Assembly: GCF_033955345.1 (NCBI RefSeq)
Contig: NZ_CP138332.1
Span: 434,001 to 498,000, forward strand
DNA: 64,000 nt
From: Sphingobacterium bambusae
GTDB taxonomy: Bacteria; Bacteroidota; Bacteroidia; Sphingobacteriales; Sphingobacteriaceae
Reading direction: 5' to 3'
The number at the start of each line of letters is the position of its first letter. The stretch's first letter is position 1. Made by a program: the position numbers and the translations under genes. The notes beneath the pieces are model-generated. The model had not been told where the DNA came from. It did not search any database and saw only the letters and a program-made list of their open reading frames with translations. Below are positions 45,213 through 53,286 of the stretch, piece after piece.

Positions 45213-46427
45213 CTACTTGAACTGTATAGTCTTGATTGGCGAGATACGGCTGATCAGCATCGCCGGAACAAAAAGGGTCAGCAGTCCGATAATTGCCACC
45301 GCTGCATTTAGGCCAATAACTTGGTACCAACTGATATCCATGGGCACATAGGCGATATAATAGGTAGAAGGATCCAACGCAAAAAAATGGGTTTGCGTTT
45401 GGAACAAATAAAGTGCAAGTGCAATGAGGTTGCCAATCAACAAGCCCGCACCAATAAGATACAGCGATCCATAGAGAAAAACTTGCCGAATACCTGTATT
45501 GGCATAGCCCAAGGCCTTCAGCACACCGATCATGGCCGATCGTTCCAAAATACTAATGAGCAGAGACGACACCATATTGATAATCGCAACCATCATCATC
45601 AAAGCAAATATGATGTTATCGTTCATATCCAACATATTCAGCCAGTTAAAAATATCGGGCATCTGCTCCACAATAGTTGATGCATTCAGCTCAATAGGCA
45701 ACAGCTCGGCAATATGTTCAGCGGTTGTTTCCAAAGAATCGAAAGATTGCAAGCGTATCTGGTAAGCCCCAACATCCGTATCCGCCAAATCATTTAACCG
45801 GCGTATGAGATCGAGCGAGCCGATCACATAGGTCTTATCGAGCTCTTCCGAGTGGGTCGTGTAGATACCCTTAATGGTGAAGGGCCTTTTCCGTATCGGC
45901 TCTTGTATGAAATACATGATAAACTTATCGCCTACGTCCAGCGAGAGCCGATTAGCCAAATAGGTAGAAATCAACAGTTGGGTATTGGCATTATCGTAAA
46001 AATCCAAGGTATCCCCTTTAACGATATTTTTCTGCAGAAACTGCTGGTTGTACGTGCCATCTATCCCCTTTAACAAAACCCCTTCCACTTCACCTTTGAC
46101 ATTCATAATACCCGCCTTGGTGGCGAAGGGCGTAATTTCCTGCACGCCCGGAATATCTTTTATCTTTTGGATATCTTCCTTATGCAACTGTATAGGCGTA
46201 TTCTCATAGGAAGCATTAAGATCGTTCTTAGTGATAACCACATCGCCAAAAAAACCGCGTTGCTTGTCAATAATCTCCGTTTTGAACCCTTTCAAGATAG
46301 CGACAGAGAGGATAATCGCCGAAATAGCCAATGCCAAGGCACCGATGGTTACCCGCACAATAAGCTTCGAAAATGTTCGAGTGCCTGTAAAAATGATCCG
46401 CTTAGCAAGGAAGTAAGGAAAATTCAA
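45213..46427 (-). CDS. LolC/LolE-like ABC transporter permease
   Basis: This is an FtsX/MacB-type inner-membrane permease of about 404 residues. An N-terminal span (VTIGALALAISAIILSVAIL) is followed by a large periplasmic domain (about 50-250) and three C-terminal spans (IIFALMMMVAIINMVSSLLISILERS ... AMLISRISPIKTIQFK). LolCE permeases extract lipoproteins from the inner membrane with the LolD ATPase, which is not in the window. The start is taken as TTG at 46427 (LNFPYFLAKRIIF), because a perfect TAACTTTG -7 box lies at 46458-46451. That box would put transcription start downstream of the GTG at 46472. Bacteroidota members commonly begin with this NFPYFLAKRI pattern. Confidence 0.88.
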   Translation of the reverse strand: MNFPYFLAKRIIFTGTRTFSKLIVRVTIGALALAISAIILSVAILKGFKTEIIDKQRGFFGDVVITKNDLNASYENTPIQLHKEDIQKIKDIPGVQEITPFATKAGIMNVKGEVEGVLLKGIDGTYNQQFLQKNIVKGDTLDFYDNANTQLLISTYLANRLSLDVGDKFIMYFIQEPIRKRPFTIKGIYTTHSEELDKTYVIGSLDLIRRLNDLADTDVGAYQIRLQSFDSLETTAEHIAELLPIELNASTIVEQMPDIFNWLNMLDMNDNIIFALMMMVAIINMVSSLLISILERSAMIGVLKALGYANTGIRQVFLYGSLYLIGAGLLIGNLIALALYLFQTQTHFFALDPSTYYIAYVPMDISWYQVIGLNAAVAIIGLLTLFVPAMLISRISPIKTIQFK

Positions 46428-46450
46428 GCTGAAAATAATTTGTACCTTCG

Positions 46451-46458
46451 CAAAGTTA
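46451..46458 (-). promoter_or_regulatory. Predicted -7 box of the lolC/E-like gene
   Basis: TAACTTTG on the minus strand matches TAnnTTTG exactly, and the TTG start codon is 24 nt downstream. A good -33 TTTG at 19-21 bp was not found. Confidence 0.5.
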
Positions 46459-46515
46459 GCATTTTTTGTCACTTACCGACATGCCAACATCATTACTGAT
46501 AAAATAGAATAATTT

Positions 46516-47430
46516 ATGCGCATTGTATTTATGGGAACGCCCGACTTTGCTGTTGCTTCGTTGCAAGCATTGTCGGAGGCAGGAGAAAACGTAGTAGCCG
46601 TGGTGACCGGCGTAGACAAGCCAGCCGGCCGCGGGCAAAAGATTCAGGAATCTGCCGTAAAAAAGTATGCGGTAGCCAATAATATACCCGTACTACAACC
46701 GGAAAAGCTACGCCATCCCGACTTCCTCAGCGAGCTAGCCTCCTACAAGGCCGATCTTCAAGTTGTCGTTGCCTTCCGGATGTTGCCCGAGTTGGTTTGG
46801 AACATGCCTGCCAAAGGGACCATCAATGTACACGCATCTCTCCTACCACAATACCGTGGAGCGGCTCCCATAAACCACGCCATTATGAATGGCGAAAAGA
46901 AATCGGGCGTAACCACTTTCCTCCTGCAGCAAGAAATCGATACAGGAAATATCCTGTTCTCTAAAGAGGTCGAAATCGGTGCAGATGACAACGCCGGCAT
47001 CCTGCATGACAAATTGATGCTAGCGGGGGCTGAAGTGCTGCTAGAAACCGTAGCGGCCATAAAGACAGATAGCATCCAACCTATACCGCAGGACGATGTC
47101 ATTACCGCAGATCTAAAAACTGCTCCTAAAATCTTTAAAGAAGATTGCGAAATAAATTGGAAGGCGAGTACCGAAGAGGTTTACAACCGCATTCGGGGAT
47201 TAAGTCCTTATCCCACAGCATTCACGCAGTTACAGGGCAAGGGATTGAAAATTTTCGAAGCTGAAAAAGGTCCTAAAACAGGTAAAGAAGCTGGCACGTA
47301 TGAAACCGACGGTAAAACCTATATTCGTTTCGCTACTGCCGACGGCAGCATCTTGCTCAAAACCTTGCAGCTTGAGGGCAAGAAAAAAATGGATAGTGTA
47401 GAATTTTTACGTGGTTATCGATTCGAATAA
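46516..47430 (+). CDS. fmt: Methionyl-tRNA formyltransferase
   Basis: The 304-residue enzyme formylates initiator Met-tRNA using 10-formyl-THF. The N-terminal Rossmann-like domain begins MRIVFMGTPDFAVASLQAL. The catalytic segment is INVHASLLPQYRGAAPINHAI, with the conserved Asn and His, followed by QQEIDTGNILF with the catalytic Asp. The C-terminal OB-like domain (about 205-300) includes IRGLSPYPTAFTQL. It is divergent from the lolC/E-like gene and convergent with a small Xre regulator; the two stop codons lie inside one hairpin. Confidence 0.97.
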   Translation: MRIVFMGTPDFAVASLQALSEAGENVVAVVTGVDKPAGRGQKIQESAVKKYAVANNIPVLQPEKLRHPDFLSELASYKADLQVVVAFRMLPELVWNMPAKGTINVHASLLPQYRGAAPINHAIMNGEKKSGVTTFLLQQEIDTGNILFSKEVEIGADDNAGILHDKLMLAGAEVLLETVAAIKTDSIQPIPQDDVITADLKTAPKIFKEDCEINWKASTEEVYNRIRGLSPYPTAFTQLQGKGLKIFEAEKGPKTGKEAGTYETDGKTYIRFATADGSILLKTLQLEGKKKMDSVEFLRGYRFE

Positions 47431-47447
47431 GGCTACTACCTTATTCG
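47424..47447. terminator. Inverted repeat covering both stop codons of fmt and the Xre gene
   Basis: CGAATAAGG and CCTTATTCG form a perfect 9-bp dyad around CTACTA. The fmt stop lies in the left arm and the complement of the Xre-gene stop in the right arm. It lacks a T tract, so termination is possible but weak. Confidence 0.4.
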
Positions 47448-47653
47448 TCGTCATCCACATACTGTATAATATCCCCTGGTTGGCAGTTAAGCGCTTTACA
47501 CAGGGCGTCTAAGGTACTCAAACGTATAGCCTTCGATTTTTCATTCTTGATGATCGATAGATTGGACAATGTTATTCCAACTTTTTGGCTTAGATCGTTT
47601 AAAGAGACCTTTTTTTTTGACATAATGTCATCGAGGTGAATCCTAATAGGCAT
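47441..47653 (-). CDS. Small Xre-family helix-turn-helix regulator
   Basis: The 70-residue product is nearly all one HTH_XRE domain: MPIRIHLDDIMSKKKVSLNDLSQKVGITLSNLSIIKNEKSKAIRLSTLDALCKALNCQPGDIIQY. The ATG at 47653 gives the standard N-terminus of YozG-like regulators; a GTG 18 codons upstream would add unrelated sequence. In many genomes such regulators follow a DUF2975 membrane protein gene, and none is present here. A 7-bp inverted repeat 54 bp upstream may be its own operator. It shares its 3' hairpin with fmt. Confidence 0.85.
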   Translation of the reverse strand: MPIRIHLDDIMSKKKVSLNDLSQKVGITLSNLSIIKNEKSKAIRLSTLDALCKALNCQPGDIIQYVDDDE

Positions 47654-47706
47654 AAGCTGATCGACTTTATATTTTAAACCATAGTATACAAGTAACAATT
47701 GCGACA

Positions 47707-47724
47707 CACAATAGTTTTATTGTG
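47707..47724. promoter_or_regulatory. Inverted repeat upstream of the Xre gene
   Basis: CACAATA and TATTGTG are exact inverted repeats around GTTT. The dyad is 54 bp before the Xre start and is a candidate operator for autoregulation. Function is inferred from position only. Confidence 0.45.
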
Positions 47725-47825
47725 CAACAAAAAATTAAAGCGACCGCTAGTCAAAGCATTTCATAATAAAGCTGTTACAACGTCAATCTTTTTGTATCGC
47801 AGGAAAACAAATCGTCGATAAGGGC

Positions 47826-47842
47826 GTTATTCCTAGGATAAC
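47826..47842. promoter_or_regulatory. Palindrome in the rpoD upstream region
   Basis: GTTATTCCTAGGATAAC is a palindrome apart from one extra T (GTTAT/ATAAC arms around CCTAGG). It lies in the 345-bp gap between the Xre gene and rpoD, which holds no gene, about 115 bp upstream of the predicted rpoD -7 box. Confidence 0.45.
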
Positions 47843-47851
47843 GGTATAATT

Positions 47852-47888
47852 GGAATAATTTTTGCTGTTTGAACAGCATTATTCTTCC
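47852..47888. promoter_or_regulatory. Hairpin-forming dyad upstream of rpoD
   Basis: TGCTGTT and AACAGCA pair exactly around TG, and AATAA/TTATT extend the stem with a small asymmetric loop. It begins 9 bp after the GTTAT...ATAAC palindrome and ends about 68 bp before the predicted rpoD -7 box. It could be an operator, or a weak terminator of leftward transcription. Confidence 0.4.
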
Positions 47889-47955
47889 ATTCTTAACTAC
47901 CTCATACAGAGTGATTAATTTACACTTAGATGAAGGTTAATTCGTAAGAATTTAC

Positions 47956-47963
47956 TATTTTTG
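47956..47963 (+). promoter_or_regulatory. Predicted -7 box of rpoD
   Basis: TATTTTTG matches TAnnTTTG and ends 35 bp before the rpoD ATG. The -33 region is not a clear match, which is common for regulated promoters. Confidence 0.55.
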
Positions 47964-47998
47964 CAAACATTTCAAAGAGAAAGGTTTTTAGACATTAG

Positions 47999-48859
47999 AT
48001 GAGACAGCTCAAAATTACACAATCCATTACCAATCGCGAATCGCAATCGCTTGACAAGTACTTGCACGAGATTGGTAAAGTAGACTTAATTACCGCGGAG
48101 GAAGAAGTAATCTTGGCCCAACGCATTCGCGAAGGTGACCAAGTAGCTTTAGAGAAATTAACAAAAACCAACTTACGTTTCGTTGTTTCTGTTGCAAAAC
48201 AATATCAGAATCAAGGACTCACCTTAGGTGACCTGATCAACGAGGGCAATTTAGGCTTGATAAAAGCAGCAAAGCGTTTTGATGAAACTAAGGGTTTCAA
48301 GTTTATTTCTTATGCCGTATGGTGGATTCGTCAGTCTATTTTGCAGGCGATTGCTGAACAGTCACGTATCGTGCGTCTACCTTTAAATCAGGTAGGTTCA
48401 TTGAGCAAGATTAGTAAGGCGTTCTCCAAATTGGAACAGGAATACGAGCGCGAACCTTCTCCAGAGGAATTGGCAGACATTTTGGAAACCACCGTTGATA
48501 AGGTTTCCGACACGTTGAGCAACTCAGGAAGACATGTATCGATGGATGCCCCTTTTGTACAGGGCGAAGAAAACACCCTCTTGGATGTTTTGGAAAATGC
48601 AGATCCCGATACCGATAGCCTATTGATCGACGAATCATTGTCGGAAGAGATCAAACGTTCGTTGGCTACATTGACAGAAAGAGAACGCGAGATTATCGTA
48701 CTCTTTTTCGGACTAGGTACCAACCACCAGTTGTCTTTGGAAGAAATTGGCGAAAAGTTCAACCTTACAAGGGAACGCGTGCGCCAAATCAAAGACAAAG
48801 CGCTACAGCGCTTACGCCATACTTCGCGCAGTAAAATTTTAAAATCTTATTTGGGCTAG
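47999..48859 (+). CDS. rpoD: Primary sigma factor RpoD (Bacteroidota sigma-ABfr type)
   Basis: This 286-residue housekeeping sigma factor directs RNA polymerase to the TTTG/TAnnTTTG promoters seen in this window. It lacks the long region 1.1 of E. coli sigma-70, as usual in Bacteroidota. Region 1.2 begins at [14 protein letters not shown]. Region 2 covers about 55-125 ([37 protein letters not shown]), region 3 about 135-200, and region 4 about 215-275 ([35 protein letters not shown]). Two terminator-like hairpins follow; the first (GGGCTA/TAGCCC) overlaps the stop codon. Confidence 0.97.
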   Translation: MRQLKITQSITNRESQSLDKYLHEIGKVDLITAEEEVILAQRIREGDQVALEKLTKTNLRFVVSVAKQYQNQGLTLGDLINEGNLGLIKAAKRFDETKGFKFISYAVWWIRQSILQAIAEQSRIVRLPLNQVGSLSKISKAFSKLEQEYEREPSPEELADILETTVDKVSDTLSNSGRHVSMDAPFVQGEENTLLDVLENADPDTDSLLIDESLSEEIKRSLATLTEREREIIVLFFGLGTNHQLSLEEIGEKFNLTRERVRQIKDKALQRLRHTSRSKILKSYLG

Positions 48860-48883
48860 TTTTTAGCCCCTTCAATTTATGCG

Positions 48884-48914
48884 ATGCGCAGCCGATAGGT
48901 TGCGCATTTTTTTA
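48884..48914 (+). terminator. rpoD terminator
   Basis: ATGCGCA and TGCGCAT pair around a 10-nt loop, and the right arm runs into TTTTTTT. It starts 24 bp after the rpoD stop. Confidence 0.75.
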
Positions 48915-48999
48915 TGCCGGTACCCAAGTAAAGGGGCAAAAAACAACCGAAACAACGTGATATATCCTACTTATTTTATTATTTAACAATAATTAATAA

Positions 49000-49030
49000 T
49001 TGTTGCCATTTTGTTTAGGCATTACTTTTG
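49000..49030 (+). promoter_or_regulatory. Promoter of the OmpA-family lipoprotein gene
   Basis: TTG (49000-49002), a 20-bp spacer and TACTTTTG (49023-49030) match the Bacteroidota consensus. The predicted start of transcription is about 20 nt before the ATG at 49059, and it excludes an upstream TTG at 49011 as start codon. Confidence 0.65.
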
Positions 49031-49058
49031 TAACTTTAGTCCAATAAAATGCTATCGT

Positions 49059-49943
49059 ATGATGAACAGAAGAATAATAACGATGGGTGTATTGCTGTCT
49101 GGTTTGTTTTTGGCCAGCTGTGTAAGCAATAAAAAATATACAGCTTTGCAAACGCAGCACCAAGATTTGGCAGCGCTATACCAAAAAGGTCAATTGGACC
49201 TGACCGAGGCGAGATCAAAGATTAAAAGCCTCGAAGACCAATTGGAGTACGAACGCAAGAACAATGCATCGCTAAAAGAAGCATTGGGACGCTTGCAAGG
49301 CACCTTGGATCTCAGTATCAACCAAAATAGCCAGGGAAATGCCAACATCTCCAAGCTGGTGGATGAGATCAATGCCTCCAACAAGTATATCCAACATTTG
49401 GTGAACACCAAAAACAAAAGTGATTCCCTTAATGTCGTGCTTACCAACAACCTAACGCGCTCATTGAGCCGCGAGGAACTTCGTGACGTCGATGTTAAAG
49501 TGCTAAAAGGTGTTGTTTACATATCCCTATCCGACAATATGTTGTACAAATCGGGTAGCTATGAGATTTCCGATAAAGCAGGCGAGACACTGAACAAGAT
49601 TGCGAAGATCATCCAAGATTACAAAGATTATGAGGTCTTGATTGAAGGTAATACCGATTCCGATCCTATTTCAAAACCGAATATCCGCAACAACTGGGAT
49701 TTGAGTACGCTTCGCGCATCATCGGTGGTGCAAGCTCTACAAAATCAGTATGGTGTAGATCCAAAACGCTTAACAGCAGGTGGTCGCGGGCAGTACAACC
49801 CTATTGCCGACAACAACACGCCTGATGGCAAGGCAAGAAACCGTCGTACGCAGATTATCATCACACCTAAACTGGATCAGTTTATGGAGTTGATCGACAA
49901 AGCGCCGGAATCATCTGCCGACACAACGGCTGGAGGCATCTAG
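49059..49943 (+). CDS. OmpA-family peptidoglycan-binding lipoprotein
   Basis: The 294-residue envelope protein has a lipoprotein signal (MMNRRIITMGVLLSGLFLASC, Cys21). A heptad-rich coiled coil follows at about 30-120 (SKIKSLEDQLEYERKNNASLKEAL), and then a C-terminal OmpA domain at about 170-275. The domain carries VLIEGNTDSDPI, NNWDLSTLRASSVVQAL and the murein-contact region DGKARNRRTQIII. It would anchor the outer membrane to peptidoglycan. The gene has its own consensus promoter and terminator. The ATG at 49059 opens the signal peptide. Confidence 0.93.
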   Translation: MMNRRIITMGVLLSGLFLASCVSNKKYTALQTQHQDLAALYQKGQLDLTEARSKIKSLEDQLEYERKNNASLKEALGRLQGTLDLSINQNSQGNANISKLVDEINASNKYIQHLVNTKNKSDSLNVVLTNNLTRSLSREELRDVDVKVLKGVVYISLSDNMLYKSGSYEISDKAGETLNKIAKIIQDYKDYEVLIEGNTDSDPISKPNIRNNWDLSTLRASSVVQALQNQYGVDPKRLTAGGRGQYNPIADNNTPDGKARNRRTQIIITPKLDQFMELIDKAPESSADTTAGGI

Positions 49944-49969
49944 GTCGACAAGTTAAAGGCTAATATTAT

Positions 49970-50012
49970 AAAACGAGGTAGCGGTCTTACAGGCCACTAC
50001 CTCGTTTTCTTT
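49970..50012 (+). terminator. Terminator of the OmpA-family gene
   Basis: AAACGAGGTAG pairs with CTACCTCGTTT, with an inner GG/CC pair and a loop, and TTTTCTTTT follows. It begins 26 bp after the stop. Confidence 0.75.
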
Positions 50013-50054
50013 TGTGCTATGGCGTAGCGATGCTCAACCTGCAATTTTCTCCAT

Positions 50055-50084
50055 AAAAAAAGGTTTCAGCATCAGCTGAAACCT
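50055..50084 (-). terminator. Terminator of tRNA-Arg
   Basis: On the minus strand AGGTTTCAGC/GCTGAAACCT (10 bp) closes a 4-nt loop and is followed by a run of seven T. It lies 10 bp after the 3' end of tRNA-Arg. Confidence 0.8.
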
Positions 50085-50094
50085 CTTCTTTGTG

Positions 50095-50166
50095 TGTTCC
50101 CGGCGGGGGTCGAACCCACATCTTCAGAACCGGAATCTGAAATTCTATCCATTGAACTACGGGAAC
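50095..50166 (-). tRNA. tRNA-Arg (CCG)
   Basis: The 72-nt gene has acceptor stem GTTCCCG/CGGGAAC, anticodon stem TCAGA/TCTGA with loop TTCCGGT (anticodon CCG), T arm GGGTTCGACCC and discriminator A. CCA is not encoded. No integrated element is visible beside it. Confidence 0.95.
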
Positions 50167-50174
50167 ATTGCGTG

Positions 50175-50204
50175 CAAAAATAACACTTTTTAGCTTAGAT
50201 CAAA
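50175..50204 (-). promoter_or_regulatory. Promoter of tRNA-Arg
   Basis: On the minus strand TTTG, 18 bp and TATTTTTG match the Bacteroidota consensus, with a spacer one base shorter than usual. The -7 box ends 8 bp before the mature tRNA. Confidence 0.6.
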
Positions 50205-50279
50205 TCTTTTTTAAAATATTATTTTCGCACGCTTAGACGACCTATTTTAGGATCCAAGCCCGTCGTCGCCGATCGTTAT

Positions 50280-50909
50280 TTAATGATCGTGATCGCCCTC
50301 AGGAACCAAGTGCACACTTACTTTTAGGTCCAAGTCATTCTCACCGGTAAACTGGTTGTAGTTCACGTTGTTCCAGTCAGCAGCCGTAATACGCGACTTA
50401 ACACCAGCATTCAAATGGCGCAACACATAGTTCAAGGTAAACGTGTTGGCAAGCGCATTTACGGTAAGATAACCCGTAACGCCTACATTCAACGCATTTC
50501 CATCAGCGTCTTCATCCGCATACTCGTAAGACAAGCTATTTGCCGGCGCACCCAAGATAAATGCTTGGTGGATATCAGGACGCGCTACAAACGTTTGCTG
50601 TGTTTCTCTACCCGCGAAATCCGTCGCTTGCAGTTCCAGTCTGTAGCTTTTGCCCACCTCCAAGTGCAAGTGCTCACCTACTGGAGGCAACATATCCGCA
50701 CCCGAAAACGAAACAGAAACCACCTCTGCATTTTCGATATCGTGATAGTGTGCATGGTCGCCATGCTCCTCACGTTCTACTTCCGTAAATATCAATTTCG
50801 CGGTTCCCACTTCTTCTTGATCTACCTCCGGCGTGGGGTCATCTTTTGAACAAGATGGAGCAAGGAATAACAGCGCTAAAAAAGAAACAACTAGACTAAT
50901 TTTTTTCAT
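50280..50909 (-). CDS. His-rich lipoprotein linked to a TonB receptor, probable metal binder
   Basis: The 209-residue product has a lipoprotein signal (MKKISLVVSFLALLFLAPSC, Cys20). Three histidine clusters are visible: EEHGDHAHYHDIENAE, GEHLHLEV and the extreme C-terminus EGDHDH. Between them the protein looks like an all-beta sandwich (SYRLELQATDFAGRE, YLTVNALANTFTLNYVLRHL). I do not recognise the family. It follows the TonB-dependent receptor by 11 bp and is the last gene of a three-gene unit. Histidine clusters plus a TonB receptor suggest capture of a transition metal (Zn, Cu, Ni or Co); the metal is not determinable from sequence. The ATG at 50909 opens the signal peptide. Confidence 0.78.
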   Translation of the reverse strand: MKKISLVVSFLALLFLAPSCSKDDPTPEVDQEEVGTAKLIFTEVEREEHGDHAHYHDIENAEVVSVSFSGADMLPPVGEHLHLEVGKSYRLELQATDFAGRETQQTFVARPDIHQAFILGAPANSLSYEYADEDADGNALNVGVTGYLTVNALANTFTLNYVLRHLNAGVKSRITAADWNNVNYNQFTGENDLDLKVSVHLVPEGDHDH

Positions 50910-50920
50910 GATAAATAACA

Positions 50921-53245
50921 TTAGAATTGATAAGATAATTTTAAATTGAAATTTCGGCCCATTTGATGCGTAAAGTAGCGCAAACGGTCCATGTAATCCT
51001 TGTATGCCGTATTGCATACATTGTCTACCGAGAAAAGCACATTAAACTGCCTCCCGGATGCCAGATCAAACTGCTTGCTCGCCACAAAATCAATCAGATA
51101 ATAAGCGGGCGGCGGAGCAGCATAATCGCTGTTTGCTTCGTAGCGATGCTGGCGCGCCACGAAACGATGTGCCAGCTTCACATAGCTAAGCGGTTGGCGT
51201 TCCCCAAACAAAGCATAGGAAATGCCCTGCTGGAATCTGTCCGAGGGAATATAAGGCAGATAGGTATCTAAGGTCAGGTTCTTGGCGCGGATCAGTGAAG
51301 CCGTTGCTTCATATCGCAGCTTGGCGCTAAGCTGGTAACCGAGCTTCAGGTCGGCACCATAAAAAAGAGCGTCATGCTGTTGGTATACGAAAAGCGGAAA
51401 AGTACCACGTATGGTTTGTCTCACCGAGTCCGGATTGGGTTGCGCATAGATATAGTCATACAGCATTTGTGCATAAACATCCGCAGTAAACTGTAGCCGC
51501 TCTCCATTCCAGATTAAGGTGTTCATCCACTTCAAGCCTTTCTCGCTGCGCAGCTGCTGATCGCCCAGCTCATAAGTCGCGCTGCCGTGGTGCACCCCAT
51601 CACTGTACAATTCATTGGCCGACGGCGCACGCCAAGCTAGGCCGAGGTTACTTTTCCAGCTTAACCGTGGCGTAATGTGATAGAGCGCCCCTACCGTTCC
51701 AGAGGCATTGTGGAAGCGGCGCGTGTCGGTCAGCAAATATTGTTCGATACTGCCGTCATCGTTCACGGCATCGCGGCGGTACCGATATCCCGCTACATCC
51801 AAATACTTGAAGTCGTAGCGCCCGCCCGCCTCCGCATGGAGACGCCCGATGTGGAACTGATGAATTGCAAAAAGACCTAAATTATAGCTATCAAAGTTTG
51901 GGATAATAGGTGTAGTACCCGTCCCCGGTGTATTGTTGTTGATCTGTATGAGCGACTGCACACCAATGGAACTGTTCTTCTGCTTCAGCACCACATCCAT
52001 GGTCTGCGCACTCAATACCATATCGGCCATGGGCAAATCGTCAGACTCCACCCGGCGTACATCATACTCTCGGCGATGGTTACGCTGATAAGCATACTGC
52101 ACCTCCAAGCTTCGATCAGCATGGAAGTGATGTGTCCATTTCAGCTTCGCCAAATCATGGCTCACGCGTTGTCGTGGCGCCTCAATCTTATAGCTAAAAT
52201 CATACGCCTCAAAGGGACGTCCATATGCTATACGTGCCTCGATATCTGCCACGGTGCCAATATGAGCACCGCGAAAAATACCCAGCGTGGTACCGAAATG
52301 GCTATAAAAAGCTTCCAAGGTATTGCTATTCCATTGGTAGGTCAACGCACCGCTATAGTTTAGCTCTTCCACGCCGGTGTTGCCCACCACATAGTCAGGC
52401 GTTTCATAGTCACCGATCTTTTTCGTCGATGCTTGTACACGCCAGCCCAGCTGCGGAATACTTTTAACCGCGCCTTCCAAGCTTCCCTGCATCACGCCAC
52501 CTCGCCCATTGCTACGTCCCAAGAGATCAAAATTACCGCTCAAGGCCTTATCCATGTTGATGCCTGCTGGCGTCACGAGCACCACGCCCCCCAGTGCATC
52601 GGCGCCATAGCGCACACCTTGCGCACCTTTAATCACTTCCAAGCGGTCTGCAATAAAAGGATCAATCTCTGGCGCATGTTCTACACCCCATTGCTGTCCC
52701 TCCTGCCGCACACCGTTGTTCATAATCAAGATCCTGTTGCTGTGCAAGCCGTTGATGACCGGCTTCACAATACTATTGCCCATGCCAATCGTCGACACAC
52801 CGGATATGTCGGCCAACGACTCGGCCAACGTTTGTCCTTTGTTTTCCTGCACTTGCTGCGCCGAGAGGCGATGCACACTGCTGGAAAGCGATCCCTGCTG
52901 CTGCCCTATAATCTCCACATCCTGAATATGTATGGCATCTGGATGCAAGGTAAACTGCAACACGGTATCTCTTGCTATCGCAAATGAAACGTTTATTGGC
53001 GAATAGCCCAAGTACGACAAGGACAATTCATAATTGCCCGTACACAATTTGTCCAGCACAAAATGTCCGCTAGCGTTCGTCGTTGCCGTTCTATTTTTAC
53101 TGATCCGTATAATAACATCGCCCAAGGGTTCACCTTGCGCCGATTGCACCATCCCGCTCACGCGGATAGCACAGTTTTCTTGAGCATGTAGCACCGGTAT
53201 GCACAGAAGCAACCATAGCAACAGCCCAATGCCTTTAATTTGCAT
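50921..53245 (-). CDS. TonB-dependent receptor, probably for a metal or metal complex
   Basis: The 774-residue outer-membrane receptor has a signal peptide (MQIKGIGLLLWLLLCIPVLHA). A carboxypeptidase-regulatory-like domain spans about 25-110, and the plug spans about 120-235 (LAESLADISGVSTIGMGNSIVKPVINGLHSNRILIMNNG). The barrel contains several His-rich strands (THHFHADRSLEV, YQRNHRREYDVRR) and ends in the Phe-terminated LKLSYQF. It is not a SusC: length and plug are those of classical siderophore/metal receptors, and no SusD accompanies it. It lies 41 bp after a small His/Cys protein gene and 11 bp before a His-rich lipoprotein gene. Confidence 0.92.
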   Translation of the reverse strand: MQIKGIGLLLWLLLCIPVLHAQENCAIRVSGMVQSAQGEPLGDVIIRISKNRTATTNASGHFVLDKLCTGNYELSLSYLGYSPINVSFAIARDTVLQFTLHPDAIHIQDVEIIGQQQGSLSSSVHRLSAQQVQENKGQTLAESLADISGVSTIGMGNSIVKPVINGLHSNRILIMNNGVRQEGQQWGVEHAPEIDPFIADRLEVIKGAQGVRYGADALGGVVLVTPAGINMDKALSGNFDLLGRSNGRGGVMQGSLEGAVKSIPQLGWRVQASTKKIGDYETPDYVVGNTGVEELNYSGALTYQWNSNTLEAFYSHFGTTLGIFRGAHIGTVADIEARIAYGRPFEAYDFSYKIEAPRQRVSHDLAKLKWTHHFHADRSLEVQYAYQRNHRREYDVRRVESDDLPMADMVLSAQTMDVVLKQKNSSIGVQSLIQINNNTPGTGTTPIIPNFDSYNLGLFAIHQFHIGRLHAEAGGRYDFKYLDVAGYRYRRDAVNDDGSIEQYLLTDTRRFHNASGTVGALYHITPRLSWKSNLGLAWRAPSANELYSDGVHHGSATYELGDQQLRSEKGLKWMNTLIWNGERLQFTADVYAQMLYDYIYAQPNPDSVRQTIRGTFPLFVYQQHDALFYGADLKLGYQLSAKLRYEATASLIRAKNLTLDTYLPYIPSDRFQQGISYALFGERQPLSYVKLAHRFVARQHRYEANSDYAAPPPAYYLIDFVASKQFDLASGRQFNVLFSVDNVCNTAYKDYMDRLRYFTHQMGRNFNLKLSYQF

Positions 53246-53286
53246 GTATCTGCCTTATGTTTTTTATAAAAAAATATTCCCCCGAT

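Noticed and set aside
48853..48869. GGGCTA-GTTTT-TAGCCC hairpin over the rpoD stop codon as the main terminator
   Set aside because: It has no T tract after it, while a better terminator with seven T follows at 48884-48914. It may only be a minor structure.
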